From JBBATK01 sp044228285 (lineage in GTDB: Bacteria; Bacteroidota; Ignavibacteria; Kapaibacteriales; NICIL-2): DNA of 64,000 nucleotides. Made by a program: the position numbers and the translations under genes. Location of the stretch: assembly GCA_044228285.1 (NCBI GenBank), contig JBGAVD010000006.1, positions 183,189 to 247,188 of the forward strand, written 5' to 3'. Position 1 is the first letter of the stretch, and every line of letters begins with the position of its first letter. Below the pieces are notes generated by a model, which saw nothing but the letters and a program-made list of their open reading frames with translations, ran no database searches and was not told where the DNA came from. Positions 1-9,413 of this stretch are shown here, one piece after another.

Positions 1-965
1 ACAATATCTTGCTCCTCTTGCTCGACGCTAAAGGATGAGTGCACAAACTCTGAGGCAAGTGCACCTTTGCGAACAAGCTCATCAAATGGCGTTATCGATT
101 CGCTTAACACAGCCTGTAGCACACGTGTGTATTCAATGATATTGTGTGCTTCAACGGGATAGCAGAATTCCGGACGACAAAACTCTGCGGCGTTGTTACC
201 ATGGTAGCCCACCATCACACAGCCTGAAGCCATTGCTTCAAGAGGCGGTAGGGCCAGTCCTTCAACAACCCCAGTACTAAGAAACACCGCAGCGTGTCGC
301 AGCTTCGACGCCACCTCCATTTGGTTCAGCCCATGCAGTCCTTGCAGTTTCCAACCTTCAAGTGCACCAAGAAACTTCACCCCATTCACAACCCGCTGTA
401 TATCCATTGGGTTTTTTCGAGGCATGTAGCAGATCAATCGTTCTTTTGGACCCGGATAGAATATGGAACGATCTATGGAGTTGTGAATGCGGAAAACCGG
501 CATGTGCGGAAAAATCCACTTCAGGTAATCGTAGTCTTTATTCGAGACAACCATTGTTGCCAGTACATCTGAGCGAAGATATGGCGTGGTTAAAACATGA
601 GGATCGAGGCTGTGATGATCGAATGTATAATTGCCATTCTGATTGAAGATGACCTTCTTTACGTCTTTTAGATTAAAACGAACATCCTTCCGGCCAAAGA
701 GTCCTTTCTTGCGCAGAGGAAGCGCATCGCCCGCATTCTCTCCGTAGTTCTCCGGTATAACAACAACATGGTCGCGCTGCCACTGAAGGTCATCCATACC
801 AACTACAGGCGTTTCATTCTCGAACCAAGTGCATCGAAAATTGCGCGACATGTGTACAATGCGAGCATCATAGCCATGCTTGCGTAACACATCCACATGT
901 CGGTAAAGAATACGAATACCGCCTACTGGCGAGTTGTCGTCTGGACAAAAAACAAATATCTTCAT
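1..965 (-). CDS. Glycosyltransferase, GT4 family, C-terminus outside window
   Basis: Reading the minus strand from an ATG at 963-965 gives an open frame running off the left edge of the window. It begins MKIFVFCPDDNSPVGGIRIL, the usual N-terminal Rossmann strand and glycine loop of GT-B retaining glycosyltransferases. Near the distal end it carries EGLALPPLEAMASG followed by a glycine- and asparagine-rich stretch, the E-x7-E nucleotide-sugar binding signature of family GT4. The expected role is transfer of a sugar from an activated donor to a surface glycan; donor and acceptor cannot be read from the sequence. The protein is partial (about 320 residues visible) but the missing tail is probably short. 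It is divergent from ileS, with a palindrome-bearing gap between. Confidence 0.85.
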   Translation of the reverse strand, partial: MKIFVFCPDDNSPVGGIRILYRHVDVLRKHGYDARIVHMSRNFRCTWFENETPVVGMDDLQWQRDHVVVIPENYGENAGDALPLRKKGLFGRKDVRFNLKDVKKVIFNQNGNYTFDHHSLDPHVLTTPYLRSDVLATMVVSNKDYDYLKWIFPHMPVFRIHNSIDRSIFYPGPKERLICYMPRKNPMDIQRVVNGVKFLGALEGWKLQGLHGLNQMEVASKLRHAAVFLSTGVVEGLALPPLEAMASGCVMVGYHGNNAAEFCRPEFCYPVEAHNIIEYTRVLQAVLSESITPFDELVRKGALASEFVHSSFSVEQEEQDI

Positions 966-1152
966 GTCGCGCTTGTTGTGATATATGGCAATATATCACC
1001 TTGTAACACTCGACAGGAGGAGTAATGATCGAAAGGAGATGCGTGCACGTAACACTGCAACGCTTTCAAGACTGGTCGTTAGAGTGTTCATTTCTTCACT
1101 CCTGTATACTCCATAGGTAGGTCAAGACTTGCATAGAGATCCACTCCGCAGA

Positions 1153-1177
1153 CGCATCACGACTAAGTCATGATGCG
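1153..1177. repeat. Palindrome, TCACGACTAAGT family, degenerate copy
   Basis: A 25-nt inverted repeat with 12-nt arms around a single central base (core CACGACTAAGTCATG). One arm position is mismatched (CACGACT against CATGACT). It is the first of three related palindromes ahead of ileS. Confidence 0.7.
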
Positions 1178-1237
1178 ACGGTAGGCAGAGCACACGCGAC
1201 TTGTCTTATCGGGAACGTCTCGACTAACGCTAACTGT

Positions 1238-1262
1238 CCCGTCACGACTTAGTCGTGACGGG
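1238..1262. repeat. Palindrome, perfect 12-bp arms, core TCACGACTTAGTCGTGA
   Basis: A perfect inverted repeat: CCCGTCACGACT, one central T, then AGTCGTGACGGG. The same 17-nt core recurs at 57363 and 57464. There is no T-tract, so it is not an ordinary intrinsic terminator. Confidence 0.85.
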
Positions 1263-1293
1263 CTGAGATCCGACTCGCACTCTGCTCTGCTAG

Positions 1294-1318
1294 CGTGTCA
1301 CGACTAAGTCGTGACACG
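1294..1318. repeat. Palindrome, perfect 12-bp arms, core TCACGACTAAGTCGTGA
   Basis: A perfect inverted repeat: CGTGTCACGACT, one central A, then AGTCGTGACACG. The identical 25-mer occurs at 57406-57430, over 56 kb away, so this is a dispersed repeat rather than a chance hairpin. Confidence 0.85.
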
Positions 1319-1477
1319 ACGCCATCCGGACGTGACACTACAGTTTGAGCGCACCAGACCAAGAGAATCTCCAGCCTCCGTTTTATGCTCTGCTCCAAAG
1401 GTGCGATATTTGCTGTTTGGTTGTAGTGCGTGCAGAATGCACGCCTGTGTAAGAAGAATCATTCAACGACGATCACC

Positions 1478-4400
1478 ATGTTTCAACCTTTGCCAGAGAA
1501 GCTGAGTTATCCCGATTTAGAGGAGAGAATCCTTGATTTTTGGGAAACTAGCGGTGTTTTTAAGATGACGACGGAGCAGCGGGAAAAGGAGAATGCTCCT
1601 TGGTTCAATTTTTATGAAGGACCTCCCACTGCCAATGGTGCTCCAGGAATTCACCACGTGATGGCGCGGACGCTGAAAGATCTTGTGTGCCGCTATAAAA
1701 CGATGAGAGGATTCTATGTCCGCCGTCAAGCTGGCTGGGATACTCACGGTCTGCCAGTTGAGATCGCGGTGTCGAAAAACCTGAATCTTATTACCCGACA
1801 AGACGTTGCCGAATATGGTATCGATCGCTATAACAAAGCGTGCAGAGACTTAGTCTACCACCACATTAATATGGACGGTGGATGGCGCACCCTAACTCGT
1901 CGCATGGGCTATTGGGTGGACCTTGACTCTGCCTACATCACCTGCACCAATAACTATATCGAATCTGTATGGTGGGCGCTCAAACAATACTGGAACCAAG
2001 GCCTCATCTATAAAGGTTTTAAGGTTGTTCCTCAATCTCCAACGATCGAAACTCCTCTCTCCTCTCATGAGCTCTCTCTGGGATATAAAGAGGTTCGCGA
2101 TCCAAACGTCTACCTCAAACTGAAAATCACCTCTGCTGCTCGAGCTGAGCTGAACGGTGCTTCGATTCTCGTTTGGACAACTACGCCTTGGACTCTCTTC
2201 GCGAACACTGCCCTGGCAGTTGGTGAAGACATCGACTACGTGCTTGTTAAGCATAACTCAAAGCAAGAACCCGAGACCGCACATCTGTATATCCTTGCAC
2301 AATCTCGCCTAAGCATTCTCGACGGAGAAACAGAAGTCCTAAGCAGCTTCAAAGGCAGTGAACTGCTTGGCTCTCGCTATGAAGCTGTGTTCGATGATAT
2401 CAGCCTGGATCTTGAGAAATATCCAAATGCTCTGACAATTGTATCTGGCGACTTCGTGTCAACCGAAGATGGAACGGGTGTCGTACACCTTGCTCCTGCG
2501 TTTGGTAATGATGACTTTGATGCAAGCAAGAAGTACAATCTGCCGCTGAATATTCATGTGACTCCGAATGGACACTTTACAGAGCTTATACGTGACTTCG
2601 CCGGACGTGCCATCAAGAACTTTAGCTATGCCGACGGACGCACGGAAGAGGGCGCAGACAAAGACATTATCATCGCGCTCAAGAAAGCTGGTAAGATTCT
2701 GAAGTCCAGTATGGACTATCTACACAACTACCCGCATTGTTGGCGCACGGGTAACCCTGTCATGTACTATGCCCGCGACTCCTGGTTCATCAAGTCTCCA
2801 GAGTATCGCGAACGCATGATGCAACTCAACAAAGAGATCCTCTGGCAACCCGCTGAAATCGGTAGTGGCCGCTTTGGAAACTGGCTCGATGACGTTAAAG
2901 AATGGTCGCTCTCACGCGATCGCTTCTGGGGCACTCCCCTCCCTATCTGGGTGAGCGCAGATGGCAAAGATGCTTTCGCCATTGGCTCTGTTGAAGAACT
3001 CATGGAAGGCTTCTATGAAATGCCTGGAGGTGGACGCGTACCCGTAGCTGCCGCTGGCGTTGAACTTGATCTGCATCGTCCCTTTGTCGATAGCATCATC
3101 TTCGAACGCGAGGGACAAGTCTATCGCCGCGTTCCTGAAGTGATCGACGTTTGGTTCGACTCTGGCTCGATGCCCTTTGCACAGTTCCACTATCCGTTCG
3201 AGAACAAGGAACTCTTCGAAAAGTCATTCCCGGCGGACTTCATCGCCGAAGGCATCGACCAAACACGTGGTTGGTTCTATACTCTGCACAACATCGCTTC
3301 AGCAGTCTTCAATAAACCTGCTTATAAAGCCGTTGTTGTCAATGAACTCGTCCTCGATAAGGACGGAAAGAAGATGAGTAAGAGTCTCGGCAATACGGTC
3401 GACCCCTTTCTCATGATGAATCGCTACGGCGCTGATGCCCTTCGTTGGTACTTCATGGCAAGTAACCCACCATGGAAACCAACGCGCTTTAATGAAGAGG
3501 ACATCTCATCAACGGTCATCGCTGATTTCTTCCGCTCGCTCACCAATACCTATGCCTTCTTTGCACTCTATGCAAACATCGATGGCTTCGATGCCAACAC
3601 TCCGGAAGTTCCGCTCGATGAACGTCCGGAAATAGACCGTTGGATCATCTCGGCTCTGCACTCTCTGCGGACAGAGTTCTGCACGCAGATGGATGCCTTT
3701 GAGATTACACGTGCCGCACGCGCAGTACAAGACTTCGTGCGCAGCGATGTGTCGAACTGGTACGTTCGTCGCAATCGTCGACGCTTCTGGAAGGGCGAGA
3801 ATGACGCGGACAAAATCAGCGCATACCAAACCCTTCGTACGGTGATGATGGATGTGCTACGTCTCATGGCCCCTCTTGCACCCTTCCTCGCTGAAGACCT
3901 GTATCAGCGTTTGCGTGTTGAGTCGGACCCTGTGTCGATCCACCTCTGCTCAATTGGCGTAGGTGATGCAGCAATGCAGAATGCCGACCTCGAACGTCGC
4001 ATGAGCGCAGCTCAACGCATTGTCTTCCTCGCACGCTCACTGCGCGAGAAGTCACGTATCAGAACGCGTCAACCTCTGGAACGGATTCTTGTACCAGTGC
4101 TCAATCCACAGCATCGTCGCGATATCCAAGCCGTCGAAGCAATTATCTGCGAGGAGATCAATGTCAAACACATTGAGTATGTAAGCGATGATTCTGGCAT
4201 CGTGCGACGCAGTGCGAAAGCGAATTTCAAGGTGATGGGTAAGAAAGCTGGTAAAAACATGAAAGACGCCGCGAATGTCATTCGCACATTTACGAATGAT
4301 GATGTGCGCACTCTGCAACGCGGTGAGCATGTGAAGATCACGGTCAACAATGAGGACTATGAAATCCTCCTTGAAGACGTTGAAATTCTGTCTGAAGATA

Positions 4401-4729
4401 TCGAAGGTTGGCTGGTAGCATCAGAAGCTGACACTACTGTTGCCCTCGATACTGAGCTCACCCCTGCACTCATCAATGAAGGCATAGCACGTGAGTTCGT
4501 CAATCGCGTACAAAACCTTCGTAAATCCAGTGGCTTTGAAGTGACCGATCGAATTGCTATACGCTTTGGTACAGATGCGACAGAGATTGGCGCAGCGCTT
4601 CATGCGATGAGCGAGTACATCTGTGCTGAAACCTTGGCTTCAAGTCTCAACCAGGACGCTAGCACTGTAGGCGAGGCTGTTGAGATCAATGATGCGAGTG
4701 TACAGTTGAGCATCGAGAAGTTGGCTTAA
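1478..4729 (+). CDS. ileS: Isoleucine--tRNA ligase
   Basis: Class I aminoacyl-tRNA synthetase charging tRNA-Ile in the cytoplasm, about 1083 residues. The HIGH-type motif lies in GPPTANGAPGIHHVMA (residues 48-63), in the form GIHHV common in Bacteroidota. KMSKS is at residues 632-636 within DGKKMSKSLGNT. The CP1 editing domain lies between them, and the anticodon-binding domain starts near WYVRRNRRRFW. Length and motif form fit the long, eukaryote-like IleRS class, which is often insensitive to mupirocin; that is family knowledge, not shown here. The ATG at 1478 (MFQPLPEKL) is preferred over an upstream in-frame start at 1430 because the added residues have no counterpart in the family. It stands alone, with palindromes upstream and a hairpin downstream. 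Confidence 0.97.
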   Translation: MFQPLPEKLSYPDLEERILDFWETSGVFKMTTEQREKENAPWFNFYEGPPTANGAPGIHHVMARTLKDLVCRYKTMRGFYVRRQAGWDTHGLPVEIAVSKNLNLITRQDVAEYGIDRYNKACRDLVYHHINMDGGWRTLTRRMGYWVDLDSAYITCTNNYIESVWWALKQYWNQGLIYKGFKVVPQSPTIETPLSSHELSLGYKEVRDPNVYLKLKITSAARAELNGASILVWTTTPWTLFANTALAVGEDIDYVLVKHNSKQEPETAHLYILAQSRLSILDGETEVLSSFKGSELLGSRYEAVFDDISLDLEKYPNALTIVSGDFVSTEDGTGVVHLAPAFGNDDFDASKKYNLPLNIHVTPNGHFTELIRDFAGRAIKNFSYADGRTEEGADKDIIIALKKAGKILKSSMDYLHNYPHCWRTGNPVMYYARDSWFIKSPEYRERMMQLNKEILWQPAEIGSGRFGNWLDDVKEWSLSRDRFWGTPLPIWVSADGKDAFAIGSVEELMEGFYEMPGGGRVPVAAAGVELDLHRPFVDSIIFEREGQVYRRVPEVIDVWFDSGSMPFAQFHYPFENKELFEKSFPADFIAEGIDQTRGWFYTLHNIASAVFNKPAYKAVVVNELVLDKDGKKMSKSLGNTVDPFLMMNRYGADALRWYFMASNPPWKPTRFNEEDISSTVIADFFRSLTNTYAFFALYANIDGFDANTPEVPLDERPEIDRWIISALHSLRTEFCTQMDAFEITRAARAVQDFVRSDVSNWYVRRNRRRFWKGENDADKISAYQTLRTVMMDVLRLMAPLAPFLAEDLYQRLRVESDPVSIHLCSIGVGDAAMQNADLERRMSAAQRIVFLARSLREKSRIRTRQPLERILVPVLNPQHRRDIQAVEAIICEEINVKHIEYVSDDSGIVRRSAKANFKVMGKKAGKNMKDAANVIRTFTNDDVRTLQRGEHVKITVNNEDYEILLEDVEILSEDIEGWLVASEADTTVALDTELTPALINEGIAREFVNRVQNLRKSSGFEVTDRIAIRFGTDATEIGAALHAMSEYICAETLASSLNQDASTVGEAVEINDASVQLSIEKLA

Positions 4730-4813
4730 GGACGTGCCTTGTCGCTGTTTTCAATGTGCTTTCAAGCTTCGCCCCACTGACGTTCTTCAGTCCTTCTTCC
4801 AGTGATTTTTCAT

Positions 4814-4840
4814 ACGTGTCGGCGCTCTGCGCCGGCACGT
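4814..4840. terminator. Hairpin downstream of ileS
   Basis: Arms ACGTGTCGGCGC and GCGCCGGCACGT (one mismatch) surround a TCT loop. It lies about 85 nt after the ileS stop and just before the next gene. There is no T-run, so it may be a weak terminator or one of the region's GC-rich intergenic hairpins. Confidence 0.4.
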
Positions 4841-4871
4841 CATATATGTCATATCTGTGTCCATAACCACC

Positions 4872-5927
4872 ATGCCTGCAGTACCCACGCACAGACAAGC
4901 ACAACCTCGCACTCTGGTTGTTGGCGGAAACTTGGGTCGCTGGTCAGCAGATCATCACCCACACGATGCTGCTCATGTTAGTGGCATTGAGGCCTGGGTC
5001 TATGCAACGGATGGACACTATGTTGATCACACGCAATTGTGTGAGCGAGATTTCCGCGAGAACGATCTGATCATTCTCAATACGAACCACATCGATGACG
5101 CAGCACACCTACAGAAGCTTCTGCGCTTATGTACAACGCGACCAAGCTCCACAAAGGTGGTATGCTTGCTTGAAGGCGACATGCGAGACTATCTCAAACC
5201 TCGCGAGCATCTTCGAGAACTCCTGAACTCTAGCGATCTGGTGAACTGTATCAATCACCATGCTACTGCAGCATTGCGATTGATAACCACAACTCCCGTA
5301 GAGTACATTGGTATCCCTTACCCAGTTGATGGCGTGCGCGCATTCCGCGTGAGTAAAAGTGAACGAGCAAAGCGAGTGCATTTGTGTCCTTTCTTGCTCA
5401 CTCGGTGGACAGAGTATCACATCGCGAAAGAGATTGGTCTGCCCAGCTCTGGCTACGAACGCGTACTTACTCGTCGCCTGCGATCTGTCAAAGAGAACTT
5501 TCGCAAGCATGGCTCGCTGTTGAACAAGCGAACTTTGTTGGAACGAGCAGCACGGGTGTACAACGATCCACATTTGCAGATTCATGATGAATGTTGGTTC
5601 GCGGACTACTACCAACAAAGCGCTTCAGCATTCTTTTGGTTAAACCTTGATGATCGCTATACCTGGGGCCGACATGTCCTCGATGCTGCGTCGCTCGCTG
5701 TACCTTGTATTAGCACAAGGAGTACCGGGCACATGGAGATTTTGTTTCCCGACTGTACACTCGAAACACCCTTTGATGTAGATAAAGCTGTCGCCCTCGG
5801 TAGACGCTTGATAGACGATGAGGCATTCTATGATCATGTCGTCGCAAAAGCCGACCTCGCACTTGATCGTTATCAACCGCACGCTGTGCGTGCGCTTCTC
5901 TTCCAGCACTTGGGCTATGATGCATGA
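4872..5927 (+). CDS. Glycosyltransferase-like protein (GT-B type)
   Basis: About 351 residues from the ATG at 4872 (MPAVPTHRQA); an in-frame GTG at 4857 would add five residues. The N-terminal third has alternating strands (TLVVGGNLGRW, DLIILNTNHI, KVVCLLEGD). The C-terminal part, RYTWGRHVLDAASLAVPCIS followed by TGHMEILFPD, resembles the donor-binding half of GT-B glycosyltransferases, where an adjacent acidic residue and small-residue turn bind the nucleotide sugar. No signal peptide or membrane segment is seen. Its stop overlaps the start of the next gene by four bases (ATGA), so the two are translationally coupled. A carbohydrate-transfer role is likely; substrate unknown. Confidence 0.6.
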   Translation: MPAVPTHRQAQPRTLVVGGNLGRWSADHHPHDAAHVSGIEAWVYATDGHYVDHTQLCERDFRENDLIILNTNHIDDAAHLQKLLRLCTTRPSSTKVVCLLEGDMRDYLKPREHLRELLNSSDLVNCINHHATAALRLITTTPVEYIGIPYPVDGVRAFRVSKSERAKRVHLCPFLLTRWTEYHIAKEIGLPSSGYERVLTRRLRSVKENFRKHGSLLNKRTLLERAARVYNDPHLQIHDECWFADYYQQSASAFFWLNLDDRYTWGRHVLDAASLAVPCISTRSTGHMEILFPDCTLETPFDVDKAVALGRRLIDDEAFYDHVVAKADLALDRYQPHAVRALLFQHLGYDA

Positions 5928-6757
5928 CACAGCCTCTTCTTCATATACTCTTCAGAGCCTGCGATCTTGTGAATGCTGTCAACAAGAATCCACGACCCTT
6001 TCAACTCGATAAGGCAACTCTCATTAAAGTGTGCTTCTTGTCGCTCTATGAGTCTGCACAACATGTTCCCCATCGCTTTTATGTAGTTGGCGACAAACTA
6101 TCAAGCGACATGCTGAGCTTCTTTTCTGCATATAATGTCGAACTCTCGAATGGGGAGTATGGTAATGATGCATCAATACGCGAGACTCTCCAGCGCACGG
6201 ATGCTTTTCCTGCAAATGATTGGGTGTACTTCTGCGAAGACGATTACCTCCACGTGCCCCATGCAATGGAGTACATTTATGATTGTATTCTTACAAAAGA
6301 TACAATGCTTGGTCGGGAGCGACGACTCTATAACTGGGCATCGTTTCTCGATCTACGGGCCAAGGATTTTATCATCCATCCTGCAGATTATCCAGATCGC
6401 TACAAATCGAAGTACCGTCGCTTCTCGCTGATAACACATACTGAGAAGTGTCATTGGCGACAAATCACCGACACTACCTTTACCTTTCTCATGCAAGTAG
6501 CAACCGTGAGAAAACGCAGAGCCTTGCTTGAGAGAGCATCACATCGTGCGAATGATCGTCTGCTCAGCAAACGTCTGTATGGAAAGTATATGTTTGGTTC
6601 AAAAGCCCTCTGCATGTCACCAATTCCCGGACTTGCCACCCACATGCACATGGATACTATGTCGCCACTTGTTGATTGGTCAACCCACGTTGAGCACTAC
6701 CTCGGCAAACTCAATGGGAAGCCAACATCTACAGAACACAATCCTCAAGGTGCATAG
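5924..6757 (+). CDS. Glycosyltransferase-like protein (GT-A type)
   Basis: 277 residues. The central stretch NDWVYFCEDDYLHVPHAM contains an acidic EDD cluster after hydrophobic residues, the layout of the metal-binding DxD site in GT-A glycosyltransferases; a histidine-rich THMHMD lies near the C-terminus and could be the second metal ligand. No signal peptide or membrane segment is apparent. It starts inside the stop of the upstream gene (ATGA overlap) and ends directly against the following ATG, so the three genes form one unit. The family was not pinned down; another nucleotide-sugar-dependent enzyme remains possible. Confidence 0.6.
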   Translation: MTQPLLHILFRACDLVNAVNKNPRPFQLDKATLIKVCFLSLYESAQHVPHRFYVVGDKLSSDMLSFFSAYNVELSNGEYGNDASIRETLQRTDAFPANDWVYFCEDDYLHVPHAMEYIYDCILTKDTMLGRERRLYNWASFLDLRAKDFIIHPADYPDRYKSKYRRFSLITHTEKCHWRQITDTTFTFLMQVATVRKRRALLERASHRANDRLLSKRLYGKYMFGSKALCMSPIPGLATHMHMDTMSPLVDWSTHVEHYLGKLNGKPTSTEHNPQGA

Positions 6758-7243
6758 ATGAAAAACAAGCACAACCACCAGACGCACAGTTACCTCGTTC
6801 GCCTTGAAAAGTATCAGCAGAACTTTGCATTGAATCTTGTGGTGCTTGCAGTCTTTGGCGCGCTAATGGTTCTCGCACATATTCTAAACTGGGACAGTAG
6901 CCTTGCTCTGGCCTTCGCTCTCGTTATCAGCACCACCTTGATTTTTGCATTTCGAACCAAGAGCACTGATGTTCGTGTTGAGCTCGAATCCGGGGTTCTA
7001 CGAATCTACGATCTCTCCGATACGACCAATGCGGATGAACCTGAGCTTGCTAACTATGAGTACATCATTGATGATCTCGCGAGCTTTCGCGCAACTCGTA
7101 GCGGTCGATGGGCAGAACTTCTCCGCGTGGTTGTTAAAACAGAGTCTGAGAGTACCACTTTTGTGTTTAGCACCAAGCCATCACCGGATGCGGATGATCC
7201 ACTGCGTCGACTCGAAGTTGTACTGAAGACGTACAATACGTAA
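6758..7243 (+). CDS. Small membrane protein, unknown function
   Basis: 161 residues. The start abuts the upstream stop (TAG then ATG). Two hydrophobic segments near residues 26-44 and 49-68 (LVVLAVFGALMVLAHIL, LALAFALVISTTLIFAF) make a hairpin in the inner membrane. They are followed by a soluble tail rich in acidic residues and beta-strand-like stretches (LRVVVKTESESTTFVF), giving a pleckstrin-like appearance seen in other two-helix membrane proteins. Position suggests it serves the same surface-glycan step as the two upstream glycosyltransferase-like proteins, but nothing in it proves this. Confidence 0.65.
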   Translation: MKNKHNHQTHSYLVRLEKYQQNFALNLVVLAVFGALMVLAHILNWDSSLALAFALVISTTLIFAFRTKSTDVRVELESGVLRIYDLSDTTNADEPELANYEYIIDDLASFRATRSGRWAELLRVVVKTESESTTFVFSTKPSPDADDPLRRLEVVLKTYNT

Positions 7244-7410
7244 TCACCCTCAATGCGCTGAGTTTGTGCGCACTCTAACGGTATGATTCGCTGTTAATAG
7301 TCTGTATCAAGATTCTGCATAATTGGTTAAAAGAAGTCGTCCATCAGAACGCAGAATCGCTCGTAGGCATGTTTGGACACCCAGTCGCGAACAAGATCGC
7401 TAAAAAAAGA

Positions 7411-7443
7411 AAGCCCTCTCAACGATGTATTGAGAGGGCTTTT
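7411..7443. terminator. Bidirectional rho-independent terminator
   Basis: An 11-bp perfect stem, AGCCCTCTCAA / TTGAGAGGGCT, with a 7-nt loop. A T-run follows on the plus strand and an A-rich run precedes it (T-rich on the minus strand). It sits between the ends of the convergent genes at 6758-7243 and 7482-9413 and should serve both. Confidence 0.9.
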
Positions 7444-7481
7444 CCATTGTACTACAAACCGACTGTCAGTTGAACAAGCGC

Positions 7482-9413
7482 TTATTGTTTTATAAAGAGC
7501 GTTGTAGCTTTTAGAACTGAACCCGATAGCAAGCGAAGCTCGTAGCAGCCAGCAGACAAGGAACCGATCTGCAATTGATGAGCAGTGGTAGGAGCCGCTA
7601 AACTCTGCTGGAATTGTAAGGTTCCCTGCATATTATAAACAGCTAGCGCATCAAACGAAACGTTGCCTGGCACTCGGAACGACACCATGTCATTCGCTGG
7701 TTGTGGATACAAACTCTCCACTCCCAAAACTTCGTCATTCACACCCGCAACGATCTTTGCGTTTTCGCCGCCCTTTACGCCATTGGTTTTCTGTAAGACG
7801 ATGAATGCCTTTTGTGCCCATTGTGCGCTATTAAAGACAATCGTGCCCAGAGCATCTTGATAGCCCTCTTTTGAAGCACTGAGCACATAGGTTCCTGCTC
7901 CAGGAAACTGCAAGTGAACGTAGCCGCGTGCATCCGTCGAGGTCAGTTGATTGAGCAGTACTGAGTTTCCTGCTTCATCTACTGCACTAAACTGAACGCC
8001 GTCAAGTGGGTTCTGATTCTCGTCAACAACTACTGCATAGAAGTCGTAGGTGTAGACGCGTGTGTCCTTCTCCAATACAATGACATAAGGTTTTGCATTC
8101 ACGCCTTTTTCTTCTACTTGAATCACAGTCGCGAGCATTGGATCGTTTGTCGCTGTGGTTCCTGCCAGATAGTATCCTGCAGCCAGATCACTGTTCGCAG
8201 GTGAGGCAAAGAGCACATAGGAACCAGGACGAAGATTCTTCAACAGGAATGAACCATCATTTGCAGCCGATGCGGTTGTAACTTCAGAGCCATTGGCCAT
8301 GATTGTGCCATCTGCGAGAACGCGGTAAGCTGCAATCTTGGCAATGACAGCTTGATCCTTTGCATCCTGTACACGTCCACTAACTCCATTATCGTAGACG
8401 GTTTGATCATTGGATGTCAACTGTAAAACAACGGAAGCCACGGCATTCTTCTCATCGAGAAAGATCTTAGCATAGGCATCGTCATAACCCTTCAGTTGAG
8501 CTGTAAGCATATAGCTGCCAGCGCCAGCACTAATCGTGCTTGAAAAGGTTCCGTCAGCAGCACTTACAAGAGCTTTTTTTCCATTCACGTTATTACCACT
8601 TGCATCAAAGATGTTGACAAGCACATTCGCAAGAGGTTGCTTGAACTCATCAACAACTAATCCTGTGACTGAGAAGTTGATAGGGTTGTTCGCTTTTGTA
8701 TCGACAATGACGACTGGTTCAGGACTTGCAAATCCACTCTGTTGAACGCTGACAAAACTTGACTGGTATACATCATAAGTCGTTGTCATGCTTTGTCGGT
8801 AGTAACCCGAAGCATAGTCTGCACCACTAGGGACAACGTACAAGCTGTACTGACCCGGAGCCATGTTCTTCACAACAAAACTGCCAGTTTGCTGCTTGTC
8901 GGTAGCAACGGTGTATGCCTGACTGTTTGAGCTATTTACGCTCTGCAACACCACCATTGCATCGATAGCCTCTCCTTTTGTATTCTGAACGCGACCTCTC
9001 ACTCCATTGTCGTTTGTTTTTATCGCATGGAGATCAAAGTTGATCTCTGATGTGGCCGTGTTGAACACAAGCACAGCAGCCGACTGCAAGTCGCTAGCAT
9101 CGCGGTAGTAGGTAGTAGCGTAATTCACATCCCATGGATACACTGCTATCTTGTAGGGTGTATTAGGTTTTACTGTCATGAAATAGCGACCATATGCATC
9201 GGTCGCTGCCTTCTCGACAGCTGTGAATGTTTTATCGTTCGTCGACGTCTCCGCATACAGAACAACAGACGCTTGAACAGGCTGTGCATTAGCGGCGTTC
9301 CGAATGATGCCAGTCACTTGGGGATGTTGAGCTACTACACTTGCAGAGCTTAGTACAAGAAGTACCAATGGAAGTGTGCACTTCCAAAGGATATGTCGAA
9401 ATGAAGCATTCAT
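7482..9413 (-). CDS. T9SS cargo with carboxypeptidase-regulatory-like repeats
   Basis: 643 residues. The Sec signal peptide is residues 1-29, ending SASVVAQ. The body is a series of beta-sandwich modules of the carboxypeptidase regulatory/CnaB-like kind, each opening with a GxV-type strand (VTGIIRNAANAQPVQASVV, GVRGRVQNTKGEAIDA, VTGLVVDEFKQPLANV, GVSGRVQDAKDQAVIA). The last ~75 residues (YPQPANDMVSFRVPG, VYNMQGTLQFQ, LSAGCYELRLLSG) are a T9SS type A sorting domain, which directs passage through the outer membrane and removal or attachment at the surface. There is no enzymatic motif, so an adhesin or scaffold role is likely. An AGGAG sequence 4 nt upstream supports this start. Confidence 0.85.
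   Translation of the reverse strand: MNASFRHILWKCTLPLVLLVLSSASVVAQHPQVTGIIRNAANAQPVQASVVLYAETSTNDKTFTAVEKAATDAYGRYFMTVKPNTPYKIAVYPWDVNYATTYYRDASDLQSAAVLVFNTATSEINFDLHAIKTNDNGVRGRVQNTKGEAIDAMVVLQSVNSSNSQAYTVATDKQQTGSFVVKNMAPGQYSLYVVPSGADYASGYYRQSMTTTYDVYQSSFVSVQQSGFASPEPVVIVDTKANNPINFSVTGLVVDEFKQPLANVLVNIFDASGNNVNGKKALVSAADGTFSSTISAGAGSYMLTAQLKGYDDAYAKIFLDEKNAVASVVLQLTSNDQTVYDNGVSGRVQDAKDQAVIAKIAAYRVLADGTIMANGSEVTTASAANDGSFLLKNLRPGSYVLFASPANSDLAAGYYLAGTTATNDPMLATVIQVEEKGVNAKPYVIVLEKDTRVYTYDFYAVVVDENQNPLDGVQFSAVDEAGNSVLLNQLTSTDARGYVHLQFPGAGTYVLSASKEGYQDALGTIVFNSAQWAQKAFIVLQKTNGVKGGENAKIVAGVNDEVLGVESLYPQPANDMVSFRVPGNVSFDALAVYNMQGTLQFQQSLAAPTTAHQLQIGSLSAGCYELRLLSGSVLKATTLFIKQ

Larger units (their letters stand above)
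966..1477. other. Intergenic region upstream of ileS with three palindromes
   Basis: This is the gap between the divergent glycosyltransferase and ileS starts. It holds no credible gene. A small open frame from 1311 is composed largely of palindrome sequence and is not believed. Three long inverted repeats are listed separately. The ileS promoter is expected near its 3' end; no clear T-box or other riboswitch fold was recognised. Confidence 0.6.

Noticed and set aside
5127..5618. 163-codon minus-strand frame opposite the glycosyltransferase-like gene
   Set aside because: It is antisense to a better-supported gene whose start and stop fit an operon; its translation is Cys- and Ser-rich without motifs.
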